From the NCBI GenBank assembly GCA_963768715.1, contig CAVYJC010000008.1, positions 310,001 to 374,000 on the forward strand: a stretch of 64,000 nt of DNA, given 5' to 3'. Position numbers and translations under genes: made by a program. Shown here one piece after another: positions 1 through 8,944 of the stretch. This stretch comes from DATKEJ01 sp963768715. Its GTDB lineage: Bacteria; Bacteroidota; Rhodothermia; Rhodothermales; DATKEJ01. Each line of letters starts with the position of its first letter. Position 1 is the stretch's first letter. The notes beneath the pieces are model-generated. The model did not search any database and was not told the origin of the DNA. It saw only the letters and a list, made by a program, of their open reading frames with translations.

Positions 1-1540
1 AGATGCCCTCCGAAATCGTGGCTGCGGCAATTCGTCCATCCGGCATCTCGATCAGATCCCATATCCACGTCTCGTCGCCCCGAAGCTCCGGCGCCACCTG
101 TGACCATGTTTCACCGTTATCATCCGATCGCCAGATACTTTCGCGTTCCGACCCGGCAAGCAGCACGTCGTCTTGCGTGGCGAGCACGCTTCGCGTTGCG
201 ATACCCGGAGGGCTCAGTCGCCGCCAGACACTGTCGGACGCTGCCAGTCGATAAACACCGTTGTCCGTAGCGACCAGAATGCCGTCGTCTCCATCCACGT
301 CGATCGAGTTGACGACCCGGATCGTATTCCAGATCTCCTCCCAGGAATCGCCCCTATCCATCGATCGAAAGAGGCCCGATCCCGAGGTTCCGGCAAGCAC
401 GCCGCCTGAATTGTCGTCAGCAAACGAGAGAATTGCCTTGTTGTTCAGAGTGGACGGCGTCCACGTGCGTCCGTTATCGTCGGAGTATTGAACGCCGCCG
501 AGATGAAGTCCTGCCAGTAGACGATCATCCAGGGGATGCAGCGCATTCACACGGGAGAACGGGATACCCACGAGTGACCATTCGGCAGCTCCCTGCAACT
601 TCAGCAGTCCGACGCGCGTCGCCGCGAAAACGTTGCCGGCCGTGTAAGCGAACCCGTTGACGGGAGTCGCCGGCGAAGGCCGAGCCTGCCAGTTTCGGCC
701 ATCCTCGGAAACGAAGATGCCCTTGCCTCGCGTTCCGGCGAAAAACGTTCCGTCCGGGGCTATCGATATATTCCAAACACCCTGGGCCTCCAGGCCGTCG
801 CCGGATGCAACCCACGTGTCGCCTCCGTCATCCGAACGCTGGAGAACGTTGCCGCCGAAAGTCCCGACGTAGATTTCGTCTTCATCGTTGACTGCGAGCG
901 TCCGGATAATGGTGGTCGCAAGACCGTTCCCGACGAGCTCCCAGCTCAAACCCTGGTCGCTCGAGCGAAGTATGCCCCTGCCGTACGATCCGGCGAGCAG
1001 TACCCCACTGCTTGTCTCCGCGATGGTACGGACGTCATGACCCTCCGCTCCTCCACGAAGCGTGGTCCACTCGTCGCTGTTCGAAAGTCGATAGACCCCA
1101 CTTGAGGTTCCGGCGTACAGCCGCCCATCGGACGAGACCATGAGTGCGTGTACAATGAGCGTGTTGAATCCGTCGCTCAGTCCACTCCAGTTCTCGCCGC
1201 CGTCGAGCGATCTCCACGCTCCCTTGCCCGCAGTCGCAGCGATGAGCGCATTCTCGAACGAAACGATTGCACTTATTCTGATGCCGTCGAACGCTTCAGC
1301 GCTCGAACGCGTCCAATCGAGAGCATTTAAGCGCTTGTAAAACAGTCCCTTGCCTGCCGTTCCGGCGTAAATGGTGCCCTCGGCGCCTGTGGCCACTGCC
1401 GTTACTTCACCGCTCTGCGGGCCGCCTGTTGATTCCCAGCAGAATAAATTTCTGCACTGGGCCAGCGCCCCTTGATTAGCACCCAGGGTCAGCGACGCTA
1501 GCAGCAGAAGCGAGCAAACTATCCGGAAATAATGAGACAT
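1..1540 (-). CDS. Secreted BNR/sortilin-like beta-propeller protein, truncated by the window edge
   Basis: An open frame runs without a stop from the ATG at 1538-1540 to the left edge, giving the N-terminal 513 residues. Residues 1-28 form a signal peptide (hydrophobic LLLLASLTLG, then ALAQ). The rest is a series of repeats of the type 'aGT..GlfrS.DgG.sW', the BNR/Asp-box pattern of multi-bladed propellers, at least eight copies. It resembles the other exported propeller at 13000-16170 only in repeat type. Probably exported; catalytic role unknown. The C-terminus, where a sorting domain could lie, is outside the window. Confidence 0.85.
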   Translation of the reverse strand, partial: MSHYFRIVCSLLLLASLTLGANQGALAQCRNLFCWESTGGPQSGEVTAVATGAEGTIYAGTAGKGLFYKRLNALDWTRSSAEAFDGIRISAIVSFENALIAATAGKGAWRSLDGGENWSGLSDGFNTLIVHALMVSSDGRLYAGTSSGVYRLSNSDEWTTLRGGAEGHDVRTIAETSSGVLLAGSYGRGILRSSDQGLSWELVGNGLATTIIRTLAVNDEDEIYVGTFGGNVLQRSDDGGDTWVASGDGLEAQGVWNISIAPDGTFFAGTRGKGIFVSEDGRNWQARPSPATPVNGFAYTAGNVFAATRVGLLKLQGAAEWSLVGIPFSRVNALHPLDDRLLAGLHLGGVQYSDDNGRTWTPSTLNNKAILSFADDNSGGVLAGTSGSGLFRSMDRGDSWEEIWNTIRVVNSIDVDGDDGILVATDNGVYRLAASDSVWRRLSPPGIATRSVLATQDDVLLAGSERESIWRSDDNGETWSQVAPELRGDETWIWDLIEMPDGRIAAATISEGI

Positions 1541-1615
1541 AACGGACCTCCGATGCCGTCACTACATCCCAGATTGAGTAAATCAGCGCAATCGAAGTCA
1601 AGGGAGAAGAAAATA

Positions 1616-1643
1616 GAATTCAGAATGCAGAATTCAGAATTGA
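1616..1643. repeat. Heptanucleotide tandem repeat, 4 units (GAATTCA type)
   Basis: Four consecutive 7-mers, GAATTCA, GAATGCA, GAATTCA, GAATTGA, lie between the start of the propeller gene and the end of the small membrane protein gene. It belongs to the window-wide set of short heptamer arrays at gene boundaries. Confidence 0.8.
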
Positions 1644-1677
1644 AATGGCGCCAGACTTGACGACAGCCGAATGTCAA

Positions 1678-1893
1678 TCAAGAAGAGGGCGGCTCCGTCG
1701 TCGTGGCGCAGCCTCGCTTCGAGCGACAGCAGGTGCCACCTCCGGCCAGTCTCCAGATGAGAAGCCCGCCAAGAATCCAGAGGAACGTGTCCGAGAACAC
1801 ATGAATGTTCGGCAGCCCGTCCTTTATGGCGACGAGGGCAACAACGAGGAGCACGAGCCCCACGAACGTCGTGATCTTCGAGACATCTTTCAT
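1678..1893 (-). CDS. Small two-helix membrane protein, hypothetical
   Basis: The 71-residue product begins MKDVSKITTF and has a hydrophobic helix at about residues 9-24 and a second at about 36-51, followed by a Cys/Arg-rich tail. The first helix is preceded by a lysine-containing N-terminus, as in inner-membrane proteins. No family recognised. The opposite-strand frame covering the same bases lacks any protein-like character. The call rests on the two clean hydrophobic segments only. Confidence 0.5.
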   Translation of the reverse strand: MKDVSKITTFVGLVLLVVALVAIKDGLPNIHVFSDTFLWILGGLLIWRLAGGGTCCRSKRGCATTTEPPSS

Positions 1894-2000
1894 GGCAGGT
1901 CTTTAAATGGTGTGGTTAACGAATACGTCGGAGCGAGGCGAGAGTTGCGGGGTTGCGGAGGGAAATTCCATGCGTGCTGCTTGTGGGTTCCTGGCGAATT

Positions 2001-2058
2001 ATCAATCAGCAATTAGCAACTAGCAATGTCCAGCCTGGATTCCCGCCTGCGCGGGAAT
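2001..2058. repeat. Heptamer array plus palindromic repeat
   Basis: 2001-2028 holds four 7-mers (ATCAATC, AGCAATT, AGCAACT, AGCAATG). At 2039-2058 follows the palindrome ATTCCCGCCTGCGCGGGAAT, an 8-bp stem with a 4-base loop, found again exactly at 34946-34965. The rest of the 257-bp gap before the next gene has no visible gene. Confidence 0.75.
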
Positions 2059-2150
2059 GACAGTGTGGGCCCCGTATGTGTGGCGATGAACTTGACATCC
2101 ATCCCGGCGCATTGGAGTTTGTCGCAATGAAGGCGACCTCCTGAACACCG

Positions 2151-3186
2151 ATGCCGCCACGCAACTGGAATCCACCGGACGAATGGGTGCTCATCACCAC
2201 GATCGATGCTCACACCGAAGGCGAGCCGTTGCGCGTCATCGTCGGGGGATTTCCACAGCCCGTCGGGGACTCGGTTCTCGAGAGGCGGCGGTACGTCAAG
2301 GAGCACCACGATGCGCTGCGAACCGCCCTAATGTGGGAGCCTCGAGGCCACGCGGACATGTACGGGTGCCTCCTGATGCCGCCCGTTGCGCCGGACTCGG
2401 ATTTCAGCGTTCTCTTCCTGCACAACGAGGGTTACAGCAGCATGTGCGGGCACGGTATCCTCGGTGTGACCAAAGTTGTCCTCGAAACCGGGATGATTCC
2501 CGCGATTGAGCCAACGACGACCGTACGCATCGATACCCCGGCAGGCACGGTCACCGCGCACGCGCAAATCGCAGATGGACAGGTCGCAAGCGTCTCGTTC
2601 GACAACGTGCCGTCGTTTGTCGTCGAGCTCGATCAGGTAGTGGAGGTGCCGGGCCTTGGGGCCGTTCGATACGACCTGGCGTTCGGCGGGGCCTACTACG
2701 CCTATGTCGAGGCCGAAGATTTCAACCTCTCGCTGGATGTCGAATCGGCGCCCGAGATCATTCGTGCCGGTATGGCCGTTAAGCGGGCGGTGGCCGAATC
2801 GGTCGAGATCACTCATCCTACAGAATCGGATCTGGGATTTCTGTATGGAACCATATTCGTTGGTCCAGCCCAGGATTCGGCCGCGCATTCCCGGAACGTA
2901 TGCATCTTCGCCGAGGGGGAGGTGGATAGAAGTCCGACGGGCACCGGGGTAAGCGGACGTCTTGCGATCCACCATGCGCGCGGAGAGATCGGCGTCGGCG
3001 AGCCGGTCGTAATTGAGAGCATCATCGGGAGCTCGTTCAAGACCTCCATTGTCGCAAAGGTCGATTTCCACGGCGTTTCGGCTGTGGCGCCGCGACGTCG
3101 AGGGCAGGGTCTTCATCACGGGGCGTCACGAGTTTCTCCTCGATCCCGATGACCCTCTCCGCGATGGATTCATCATCAGATCCTGA
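2151..3186 (+). CDS. lhpH: trans-3-hydroxy-L-proline dehydratase (proline racemase superfamily), frameshifted near the 3' end
   Basis: Proline racemase fold protein. The first catalytic Cys is present in SMCGHG (Cys99), but the second is Thr263 (DRSPTGTG). Cys/Thr is the signature of trans-3-hydroxy-L-proline dehydratase, which removes water to give delta1-pyrroline-2-carboxylate, rather than of racemases or 4-hydroxyproline epimerases (Cys/Cys). The frame breaks at about 3090-3095; dropping one base restores the family C-terminus (VEGRVFITGRHEF...DPDDPLRDGF) and ends at TGA 3184-3186, 4 bases before the ATG of the next gene. Without correction it ends at 3152 with an unrelated tail. The adjoining reductase gene supports the function. 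Confidence 0.85.
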
Positions 3187-3190
3187 GAGC

Positions 3191-4150
3191 ATGCCCGACG
3201 AGCCGATTCCCTACATCTCGGCCCAGGCGGTGCGGGCCGCCTGTACCATGCGGCAAGCCATCGAGGCAATGCGGGCTGCCTTCGCCGAGTTATCGTCAGG
3301 CGCCGCGGACGTTCCCGTACGAACGCATATCGCTCTGGCCTCAGGCGGGGACGCGCTCTTCATGCCCGCCCATTCCGCGAAGCTCGGACGCCACGCTGTC
3401 AAGATCGCGAGCGTGCATGCCGAGAACCCCGACAGCGGACTGGATCGCCTCCAGGCAACCGTCATGCTTTTTGATTCGCAGACTGGACTCCCGATTGCAG
3501 TCTTGGAGGGGAGGTCGGTAACGGCGATTCGAACGGGCGCGGGCTCGGGACTCGCGACGGATCTGTTGGCAAGACCCGATGCGTCAGTCGCCGTCGTGAT
3601 CGGAGCCGGCACACAGGCGGAGACACAACTTGAGGCCGTTTGCTGCGTCCGTCCGATTCGACGTGCCTACTGCATCAGCAGGAGTCGGGAGCACGCAATC
3701 AAATTTGCTGCAACAATGAGCCGGCGACTCGACCTCGACGTACAGGCGGCATCTGATCGCTCGATCCTGAAGGAGGCCGACGTCGTCTGCACGGCGACGA
3801 CGTCCAACCTTCCCGTCGTTGACTTCGAGGAGGTCGGAGACGGAGTGCACATCAACGCGGTCGGTACGCACCGTCCCGATGCCGCGGAAATCGCTTCAGA
3901 TCTCGTTTGCGCCGCCCGGGTTTTCGTGGATCATCGTGAGAGCTGCCTCGTGGAAGCGGGAGATATTCTTATTCCAATTCGCGCCGGTCTCATGGCCGAA
4001 TCTCATATACTTGGAGAGCTCGGCGAGCTGGTCCTGGGCCGCATGAAAGGGAGGGAAAGCGAAGGCGATTTGACTCTTTTCAAATCCGTCGGAAACGCGA
4101 TCCAGGATCTGTATCTTGCCCACCGAATTGTTAGAAATATCAGTACATAA
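3191..4150 (+). CDS. lhpI: Delta1-pyrroline-2-carboxylate reductase / ornithine cyclodeaminase family
   Basis: A 319-residue ornithine cyclodeaminase/mu-crystallin family protein: an N-terminal substrate domain with the conserved FMPAHS and KIASVHAENP stretches, then a Rossmann motif GAGTQAETQ. In this family the partner of a Cys/Thr dehydratase reduces delta1-pyrroline-2-carboxylate to L-proline with NAD(P)H, so the two genes form a short trans-3-hydroxyproline to proline pathway. The ATG at 3191 was chosen over the in-frame one at 3149 because it follows the repaired stop of the dehydratase by 4 bases and matches the family N-terminus. True ornithine cyclodeaminase activity is the alternative. 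Confidence 0.85.
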   Translation: MPDEPIPYISAQAVRAACTMRQAIEAMRAAFAELSSGAADVPVRTHIALASGGDALFMPAHSAKLGRHAVKIASVHAENPDSGLDRLQATVMLFDSQTGLPIAVLEGRSVTAIRTGAGSGLATDLLARPDASVAVVIGAGTQAETQLEAVCCVRPIRRAYCISRSREHAIKFAATMSRRLDLDVQAASDRSILKEADVVCTATTSNLPVVDFEEVGDGVHINAVGTHRPDAAEIASDLVCAARVFVDHRESCLVEAGDILIPIRAGLMAESHILGELGELVLGRMKGRESEGDLTLFKSVGNAIQDLYLAHRIVRNIST

Positions 4151-4216
4151 TATAGATTGCTTCATGAATAACATTAGATGTACGAAGACCTTGGCGGCCG
4201 CTGGCGTTTTGGGGAC

Positions 4217-4507
4217 GGGCAGGCCGGCGCCACGACGCCCAGATCCATATGCGCAACGGAGGCGTTGGGCTGCGGCCTGCCCCTACGGAAGGGGTTCGCG
4301 CATAAAGACAAGCGAACTCAAAGGATTCGGGACGGGCAGGCCGGCGCTCGACGACACATCGATCCGGCATACCCAGGTCGTGCCTTGCTGTGGCCTGCCC
4401 CTACGGAAGGGGTTCGGCTGCATGCGCTCTTCGGACGGGCAGGCCGGCGCTCGACGACACATCGATCCGGAATACCCAGGTCGTGGCTCGCTGTGGCCTG
4501 CCCCTAC
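4217..4507. repeat. Three tandem REP-like hairpin units with GTAG ends
   Basis: Units at 4217-4286, 4334-4404 and 4437-4507 each begin GGGCAGGCC and end GGCCTGCCCCTAC, so the arms are inverted repeats and the lower-strand end reads GTAGGGGCAGGCC. The spacers of units 2 and 3 are almost identical; unit 1 differs. They fill nearly all of the 397-bp gap between the two genes. The same arms flank the transposase relic at 16349-16863. Confidence 0.85.
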
Positions 4508-4510
4508 GGA

Positions 4511-4545
4511 CCTTCGACCCTAGACCTTCGACCTTCGACCTAACA
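4511..4545. repeat. Heptamer array directly before a start codon
   Basis: Five 7-mers (CCTTCGA, CCCTAGA, CCTTCGA, CCTTCGA, CCTAACA) end two bases before the ATG at 4548. No Shine-Dalgarno sequence lies in between, so the array is the translation-initiation region of the amidohydrolase gene. Confidence 0.8.
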
Positions 4546-4547
4546 GC

Positions 4548-5315
4548 ATGAAAATCATCGACGTACACACCCACCCGGTCTTCTTCAACGACGACATCAA
4601 GCGGGAAGACATCGATCGGACCATCAAATACGGAAAGAAATTCGGCTACAAACGGATGGTCGTTCTCGGCGACGTTTTGCGCTACGGCAAGGCGCCCACG
4701 GCGAAACAGATTTCAATCCTCAATGACGAAACGGCGCAGCTGCTCGAATGGTATCCGAACTTCTTCATCGGCTTCTGCTATCTGAACCCGGTGCTCGGCG
4801 GAAAGGCCGTTCACAGAGAGGTCGACCGGTGCGCCAAGCGCGGTTTCAAGGGCATCAAGCTCGAGATCTGCAACAATGCCGCTGACCCGGTGATGGAACC
4901 CGTAATGGAGGCCGCGGAGGAGCACGGTCTCGTCGTGCTGCAGCACACGGCCGACATGACCGTCCTCAAGGCGCGCAAGTTTCACAGCGATCCGGCGGAC
5001 ACGGCCCTGCTGGGGCGCCGGCACCCGAACGTGCGGATCATCATGGCGCACCTCACTACGTGCGAGCTTCGCGGCACGCTCGAGATCAAGGACGTCCCGA
5101 ACGTCTGGGTCGATACCTCGGCGTACCTGCCGTTCTCGGGACGCGTCGAGTACGCCGTCAGGCACCTGGGGGCCGAGCGGATTCTCTACGGATCGGATCT
5201 GCTAATTCGCGACGTTCCTTCGCAGGTCGGAAGGATTCTGGGGGCCGACATCACGGAGGCCGAAAAAGAACGCATTCTCTACACCAATGCGGCCAATCTC
5301 CTGGGGGTGGCCTGA
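4548..5315 (+). CDS. Amidohydrolase_2 family TIM-barrel metal hydrolase
   Basis: A 255-residue protein of the Amidohydrolase_2 family. The metal-binding HxH is present at His7/His9 (DVHTHP), a strand-6-like His in IIMAHLTT, and the terminal Asp in YGSDLLI. The length is that of single-domain members such as decarboxylases or lactonases of the ACMSD group; the substrate cannot be told. Only 6 bases separate it from a second, degenerate member of the same fold, so the two are probably co-transcribed and perhaps form a heteromeric enzyme. Confidence 0.85.
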   Translation: MKIIDVHTHPVFFNDDIKREDIDRTIKYGKKFGYKRMVVLGDVLRYGKAPTAKQISILNDETAQLLEWYPNFFIGFCYLNPVLGGKAVHREVDRCAKRGFKGIKLEICNNAADPVMEPVMEAAEEHGLVVLQHTADMTVLKARKFHSDPADTALLGRRHPNVRIIMAHLTTCELRGTLEIKDVPNVWVDTSAYLPFSGRVEYAVRHLGAERILYGSDLLIRDVPSQVGRILGADITEAEKERILYTNAANLLGVA

Positions 5316-5321
5316 CGCATC

Positions 5322-6083
5322 ATGCTTATAGATATCAATACCTGGTTCGGTAACTGGCCGTTTTCGCGTTTCTCGATCAAGACGGTCAAAGACCTCGAAC
5401 GGCACCTGAACGAGCACAAGATCGAAAAAGCGCTGGTCTCGCATCTTGGGACCATCTTCTATCAGGATCCCGATCCGTACAATCAGGAGCTTCTCGCCGC
5501 CTGCAAAAAGACGAAGTCGCTGATCGCGGTGCCGGTCATCAATCCCCATCTCAACCGATGGCAGGACGTGTTTGAGAGCTACGTAGATCAGGGAGTTAAG
5601 ACGATCCGGATCATTCCGACTTTCCACAACTACAAGCTGTACACGCGGCCGGTTTTTGAACTGATCGAAGCGATTGCGGAGCGTGACATGCGGCTTATGA
5701 TCCAGATGCGGATGGAGGATGAGCGGGACCGTTATTTCGCGCTGAACATTTATGGCCCGAAAGTGGCCCAGGTGGTTCGTCTCGCGAAGCGTTTCCCCGA
5801 CTTCGATTTCGTCTGTCTGAGCGCGTTCCTCCCTGAGGCGAAGGAGTTCGGCAAGCAAACCGACAACGTGCGCGTCGACGTATCCTTTGCCGAGTGGGCG
5901 TTCACGATGGAGGAGCTTCTGTCGGAGCTGGCGTTCGACCGCATCTTCTTCGGATCCCACACACCGCTGCTCTACACGCTTCCGACCGTGATGAAGCTCA
6001 TGGATTCGGGCATTCCACGGCATGCGAAGGAGCATATCGCCGCGACGAATGCCGCCTCGTTCTTCGACATCAATATCGACTGA
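5322..6083 (+). CDS. Amidohydrolase-fold paralogue lacking metal ligands
   Basis: A 253-residue protein aligned end to end with Amidohydrolase_2 proteins such as its upstream neighbour. The usual DxHxH is replaced by DINTWFGNWPF, and the terminal Asp motif reads FGSHTPLL, so the first pair of metal ligands and the terminal Asp are lost while the barrel-like pattern persists (VSHLGT, NPHL, KTIRIIP, FGSH). It is either a non-catalytic partner of the upstream enzyme or uses a different chemistry. Start ATG at 5322, 6 bases after the previous stop. Confidence 0.75.
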   Translation: MLIDINTWFGNWPFSRFSIKTVKDLERHLNEHKIEKALVSHLGTIFYQDPDPYNQELLAACKKTKSLIAVPVINPHLNRWQDVFESYVDQGVKTIRIIPTFHNYKLYTRPVFELIEAIAERDMRLMIQMRMEDERDRYFALNIYGPKVAQVVRLAKRFPDFDFVCLSAFLPEAKEFGKQTDNVRVDVSFAEWAFTMEELLSELAFDRIFFGSHTPLLYTLPTVMKLMDSGIPRHAKEHIAATNAASFFDINID

Positions 6084-6107
6084 TCACAACCGCAAACGTA
6101 CCTCGCT

Positions 6108-6377
6108 TTGAACAATCTCCTCGTCGACGCGCTCGGCTGGATCGGGGCGATTGCCCTGTTGGCGGCCTATGCGCTCATATCCGCCAAGAAGACCAATTCG
6201 CACAGCTGGCTTTACCAGGGACTTAATCTGGCTGGATCGGCCGGCTTGATCGTGAATTCGACATACTACGGGGCTTATCCGTCGACGTTCGTAAATGTGA
6301 TCTGGTCGGGGATTGCCGTTGCGACCCTCGTGGCGGCGGGTCGGAGCCAGGAGGGGGGAGTGGATTCAGGGATTTGA
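6108..6377 (+). CDS. Small membrane protein, CBU_0592-like
   Basis: An 89-residue protein starting at TTG 6108 (NNLLVDALGWIGAIALLAAY). Three hydrophobic segments at about residues 7-25, 36-55 and 60-78 fit the small CBU_0592-type integral membrane family, whose role is unknown. It follows the amidohydrolase pair by 24 bases and may belong to the same transcript. The TTG start is chosen because the hydrophobic core begins only seven codons later and no ATG is available. Confidence 0.65.
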   Translation: MNNLLVDALGWIGAIALLAAYALISAKKTNSHSWLYQGLNLAGSAGLIVNSTYYGAYPSTFVNVIWSGIAVATLVAAGRSQEGGVDSGI

Positions 6378-6482
6378 CAAGGCTGAATGCCTCGATTGGA
6401 GGGTATGCCTTGATGAAATACAACATCGACTATGCGCTGGGGTATCTAGCGGGGCGTGATCCGGCTAAATGATGAGACTAAC

Positions 6483-6880
6483 ACCAAACATCAAACTTCA
6501 AATACCAAACTTGCCAACGTCATTCGTACAGGGTGATTGGCGGGTCTGCCTGCCTTCTTGTTGCGCGGGCAACTGTGGCAGCCACCACCCTCGTGCCCGC
6601 GCGCCCTTACTAAGGGCCGCCTTGTCATCCCGACAGAGCTTCGCACGGCGTAGCGGAGCGAAGCCGACCCCGAACGCGTTCGGGGGACGAGGGACCTCTA
6701 TGGGAGTGCCGCGACCATCACGCGAGCCGGACGAAGGCGGGGAGGGACCTCTACGCGGAGGCAGCAACCAACAGTAACGAGCAGACTTGAAACTTGAAAC
6801 TGTACGGAAAGCCGAACTTCAAAGGAGGCGCCTGACCCGAAGTTTCAAGTGCTCAGTTTCAAGTTTCAGTGATCCATTTC
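6483..6880. repeat. Composite intergenic repeat, copy 1 (heptamers plus about 240-bp element)
   Basis: 6483-6510 is a heptamer array (ACCAAAC, ATCAAAC, TTCAAAT, ACCAAAC). Then follow the block CGTCATTCGTACAGGGTG (6518-6535; near-copy at 10944-10961), the block GCGGGCAACTGTGGCAGCCA (6566-6585), TGTCATCCCGA, GGGGAGGGACCTCT, ACTTGAA units near 6787, and CCTGACCCGAAGTTTCAAGTGC. Most of these blocks recur in the same order at 11671-11855. No gene is visible from 6378 to 6937 apart from a 19-codon open frame near 6412 that I do not credit. Confidence 0.75.
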
Positions 6881-6937
6881 CGGCCATTCGTGCGCGTATA
6901 CTCATTGGTCGTCATGATCGCAGCCCGCCGGAACGCC

Positions 6938-8937
6938 ATGTTTCGTCTATTAACTCTCTCTCTCTCTCTCTCTCGTTAGGCGCAGATCCATTCTCCTCGC
7001 CGCGCTGAGTGTTTGCGTGGTTTCTGCTGCTGAGGGGCAGGTAACGATTCGAGAGCGCGTCGAACTCCGCGACACCACAAAGATTGACGGCAACCAGGAG
7101 AGGGCTCCCGGTTTTGCGTTCGTTGCTACGCCTGTTTCCAACATCGCTCCTGCCTTCGATGGTTGGTTGCAGGTCCAATACTATGGAGCTGCATACCGAT
7201 TCCAAACGAAATTCAGCTCTGCTGACAGCAATGTCACAACGGTGAATGGCGAGCACGGAGCCGGCGACCCCCTGTTGGGCAGGTATCATTTCGTGGACAG
7301 TAGTAGCGTGGTCTGCGGAGGCACCACAGGTTGGTATCACAGCTATGCTCTCGGCAGTACGACGACATGGCAGCCGCTTCACGTGAATGAGGCGGATATG
7401 CTTGATTTCAGCGCTGCCGTGGGCAGCCCAACTTATACCCAGTATAATGACAGCACGTGGGATGTGTCCTTGGCTCTGCCGTGCGGCGATACCACGTATT
7501 TCTACTCGGCGTTCAATTTTGCCGTAGTGATCAAGCGGGATACCCTCAACTTGAAATTCGTGACGGCGCCCGGTGACACCCTGCCCGAGCCCGACGTTGA
7601 AATCACGGCACGAGCCGTTGTAAGAGGAGCCTCCGGCACCGGGAAAGTCCGTTTCGAGATCGAAAACCATGATTACCCGGGAGGTGTGCCTGATACGTTG
7701 ATCTGGTTCCTCGCCGGAGCGGACACTGTCGTGACTCCGCAAGAAGTGTCGATGAATGTGGACACGGCAGAAGTCACGCTCATCAGTACGACCTATTGGG
7801 GCGCGGTCGACGTTACGGCCAGGTACATCGATGCAAACTTAGACACGCTTTACGAACAGACGAAGCGGTGGCCGACGGATACCGACAATGACGGGATAGC
7901 CGATGGTTGGGAGATGGACTCGCTGAACGGTGGGTCACTATCTCTTCCCGATACGAACGGCACACCCGTCGCAAACGATGTTGATTGGGACTGGGAAATG
8001 ACCACGCAGTTCACGAATCACCACCACGGGGACGGCATAACGAAGCTTTCTGAGTATCAAGGCGTCATGATCGGTTCGAGCCACTGCCGCCTGAGGCCGA
8101 ATGTGAAGGAAGATTTCATTGATACGTTGGAGGCGGAGTATGCGGCTTGGGCTGCGCAGGAGTTGGAGACCCAACTGTTCCTCAAGACCATTGGTTGCCG
8201 GTGCAATAGGCGCTGGCGGCGTACAGACCCTTCCTGGATCACAACCGCTAATGTGGCTCGGCGAGAATCGTGCGACATTCTCATCTTATCGAAATTACAT
8301 AAAAATCAAGGATGACGGTCATAAGGTGAAGTTTCCCCGACAAGATACGGACTCTCTAGCGAATGGATTGATTGTGCTAGGTGGTCGGTATTGGACAGGT
8401 CTCCGTGTTACCGATCCGACCTGTGTGGCCAACCCGGCTTGTTCTCCCAAGATCAAAAGCGGCGTCTATTATGGTCGCACTACAAATCCGTTGTACAAGA
8501 ACAGAGGAAAAGTCGCTGCTTTGTCTCAAGTGTTCGATACAACCATCGACAATCTTCTGGATGCATCCGTCAACTCGATACCCGAATCCGCAACCCACTA
8601 TTTCTACTATCCGATCGCGGACGGCCGTGATACTTCTTGGACTTCCATTTACAACGGGACGGACATTGATGGCGGCGGGTTCGGACTGGTGAATCCTTTG
8701 GACCTCCTGTCGCCGACCACGGCCAATGATTCACTCGACGGACTCTCCGGTGGGCAGAATACCAGCGACATCATACGCATAAACACGTTACACGAACTGG
8801 CACACGCAATTGGCGTGGGGCCTAACGACACGCACCCAAAATCAAGCTCGGGTCCATCACCGATGCAGAGAGGTCATGGCCCTTACAATGTTTCCACGTT
8901 CAGTCTCCTCGATAAGAGCCAATTCCGACTAAAGTAA
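6938..8937 (+). CDS. Secreted zinc-metallopeptidase-like protein, out of frame at a CT tract and at about 8193
   Basis: The likely start is ATG 6938 (MFRLLTL...). The signal peptide runs into a (CT)10C tract at 6954-6974 and then stops; a frame change of one base in the tract links it to the hydrophobic stretch LLAALSVCVVSAAEGQ and the long frame 7017-8315. A second break near 8193 joins this to the frame ending at 8937. The joined protein has about 660 residues, a calcium-type DTDNDGIADGWE motif and near the end HELAHAIGVG (8791-8820), the HExxH zinc site of metallopeptidases. It may be phase-variable, a pseudogene or affected by sequence errors. Confidence 0.6.
6954..6974. repeat. CT dinucleotide tract in a signal-peptide coding region
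   Basis: Ten CT units plus one C follow codon 5 of the frame starting at ATG 6938. In the present state the frame ends at a TAG just after the tract (6976-6978). One more CT, or two fewer, would join it to the secreted peptidase frame. Confidence 0.85.
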
Positions 8938-8944
8938 CGCCATC

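Noticed and set aside
1645..2016. 123-codon plus-strand frame over the small membrane protein gene
   Set aside because: Arg/Glu-rich composition without hydrophobic core; it is the complement of a two-helix membrane protein frame.
6412..6471. 19-codon frame after the small membrane protein
   Set aside because: Too short, no initiation signal, and embedded in repeat-rich intergenic DNA.
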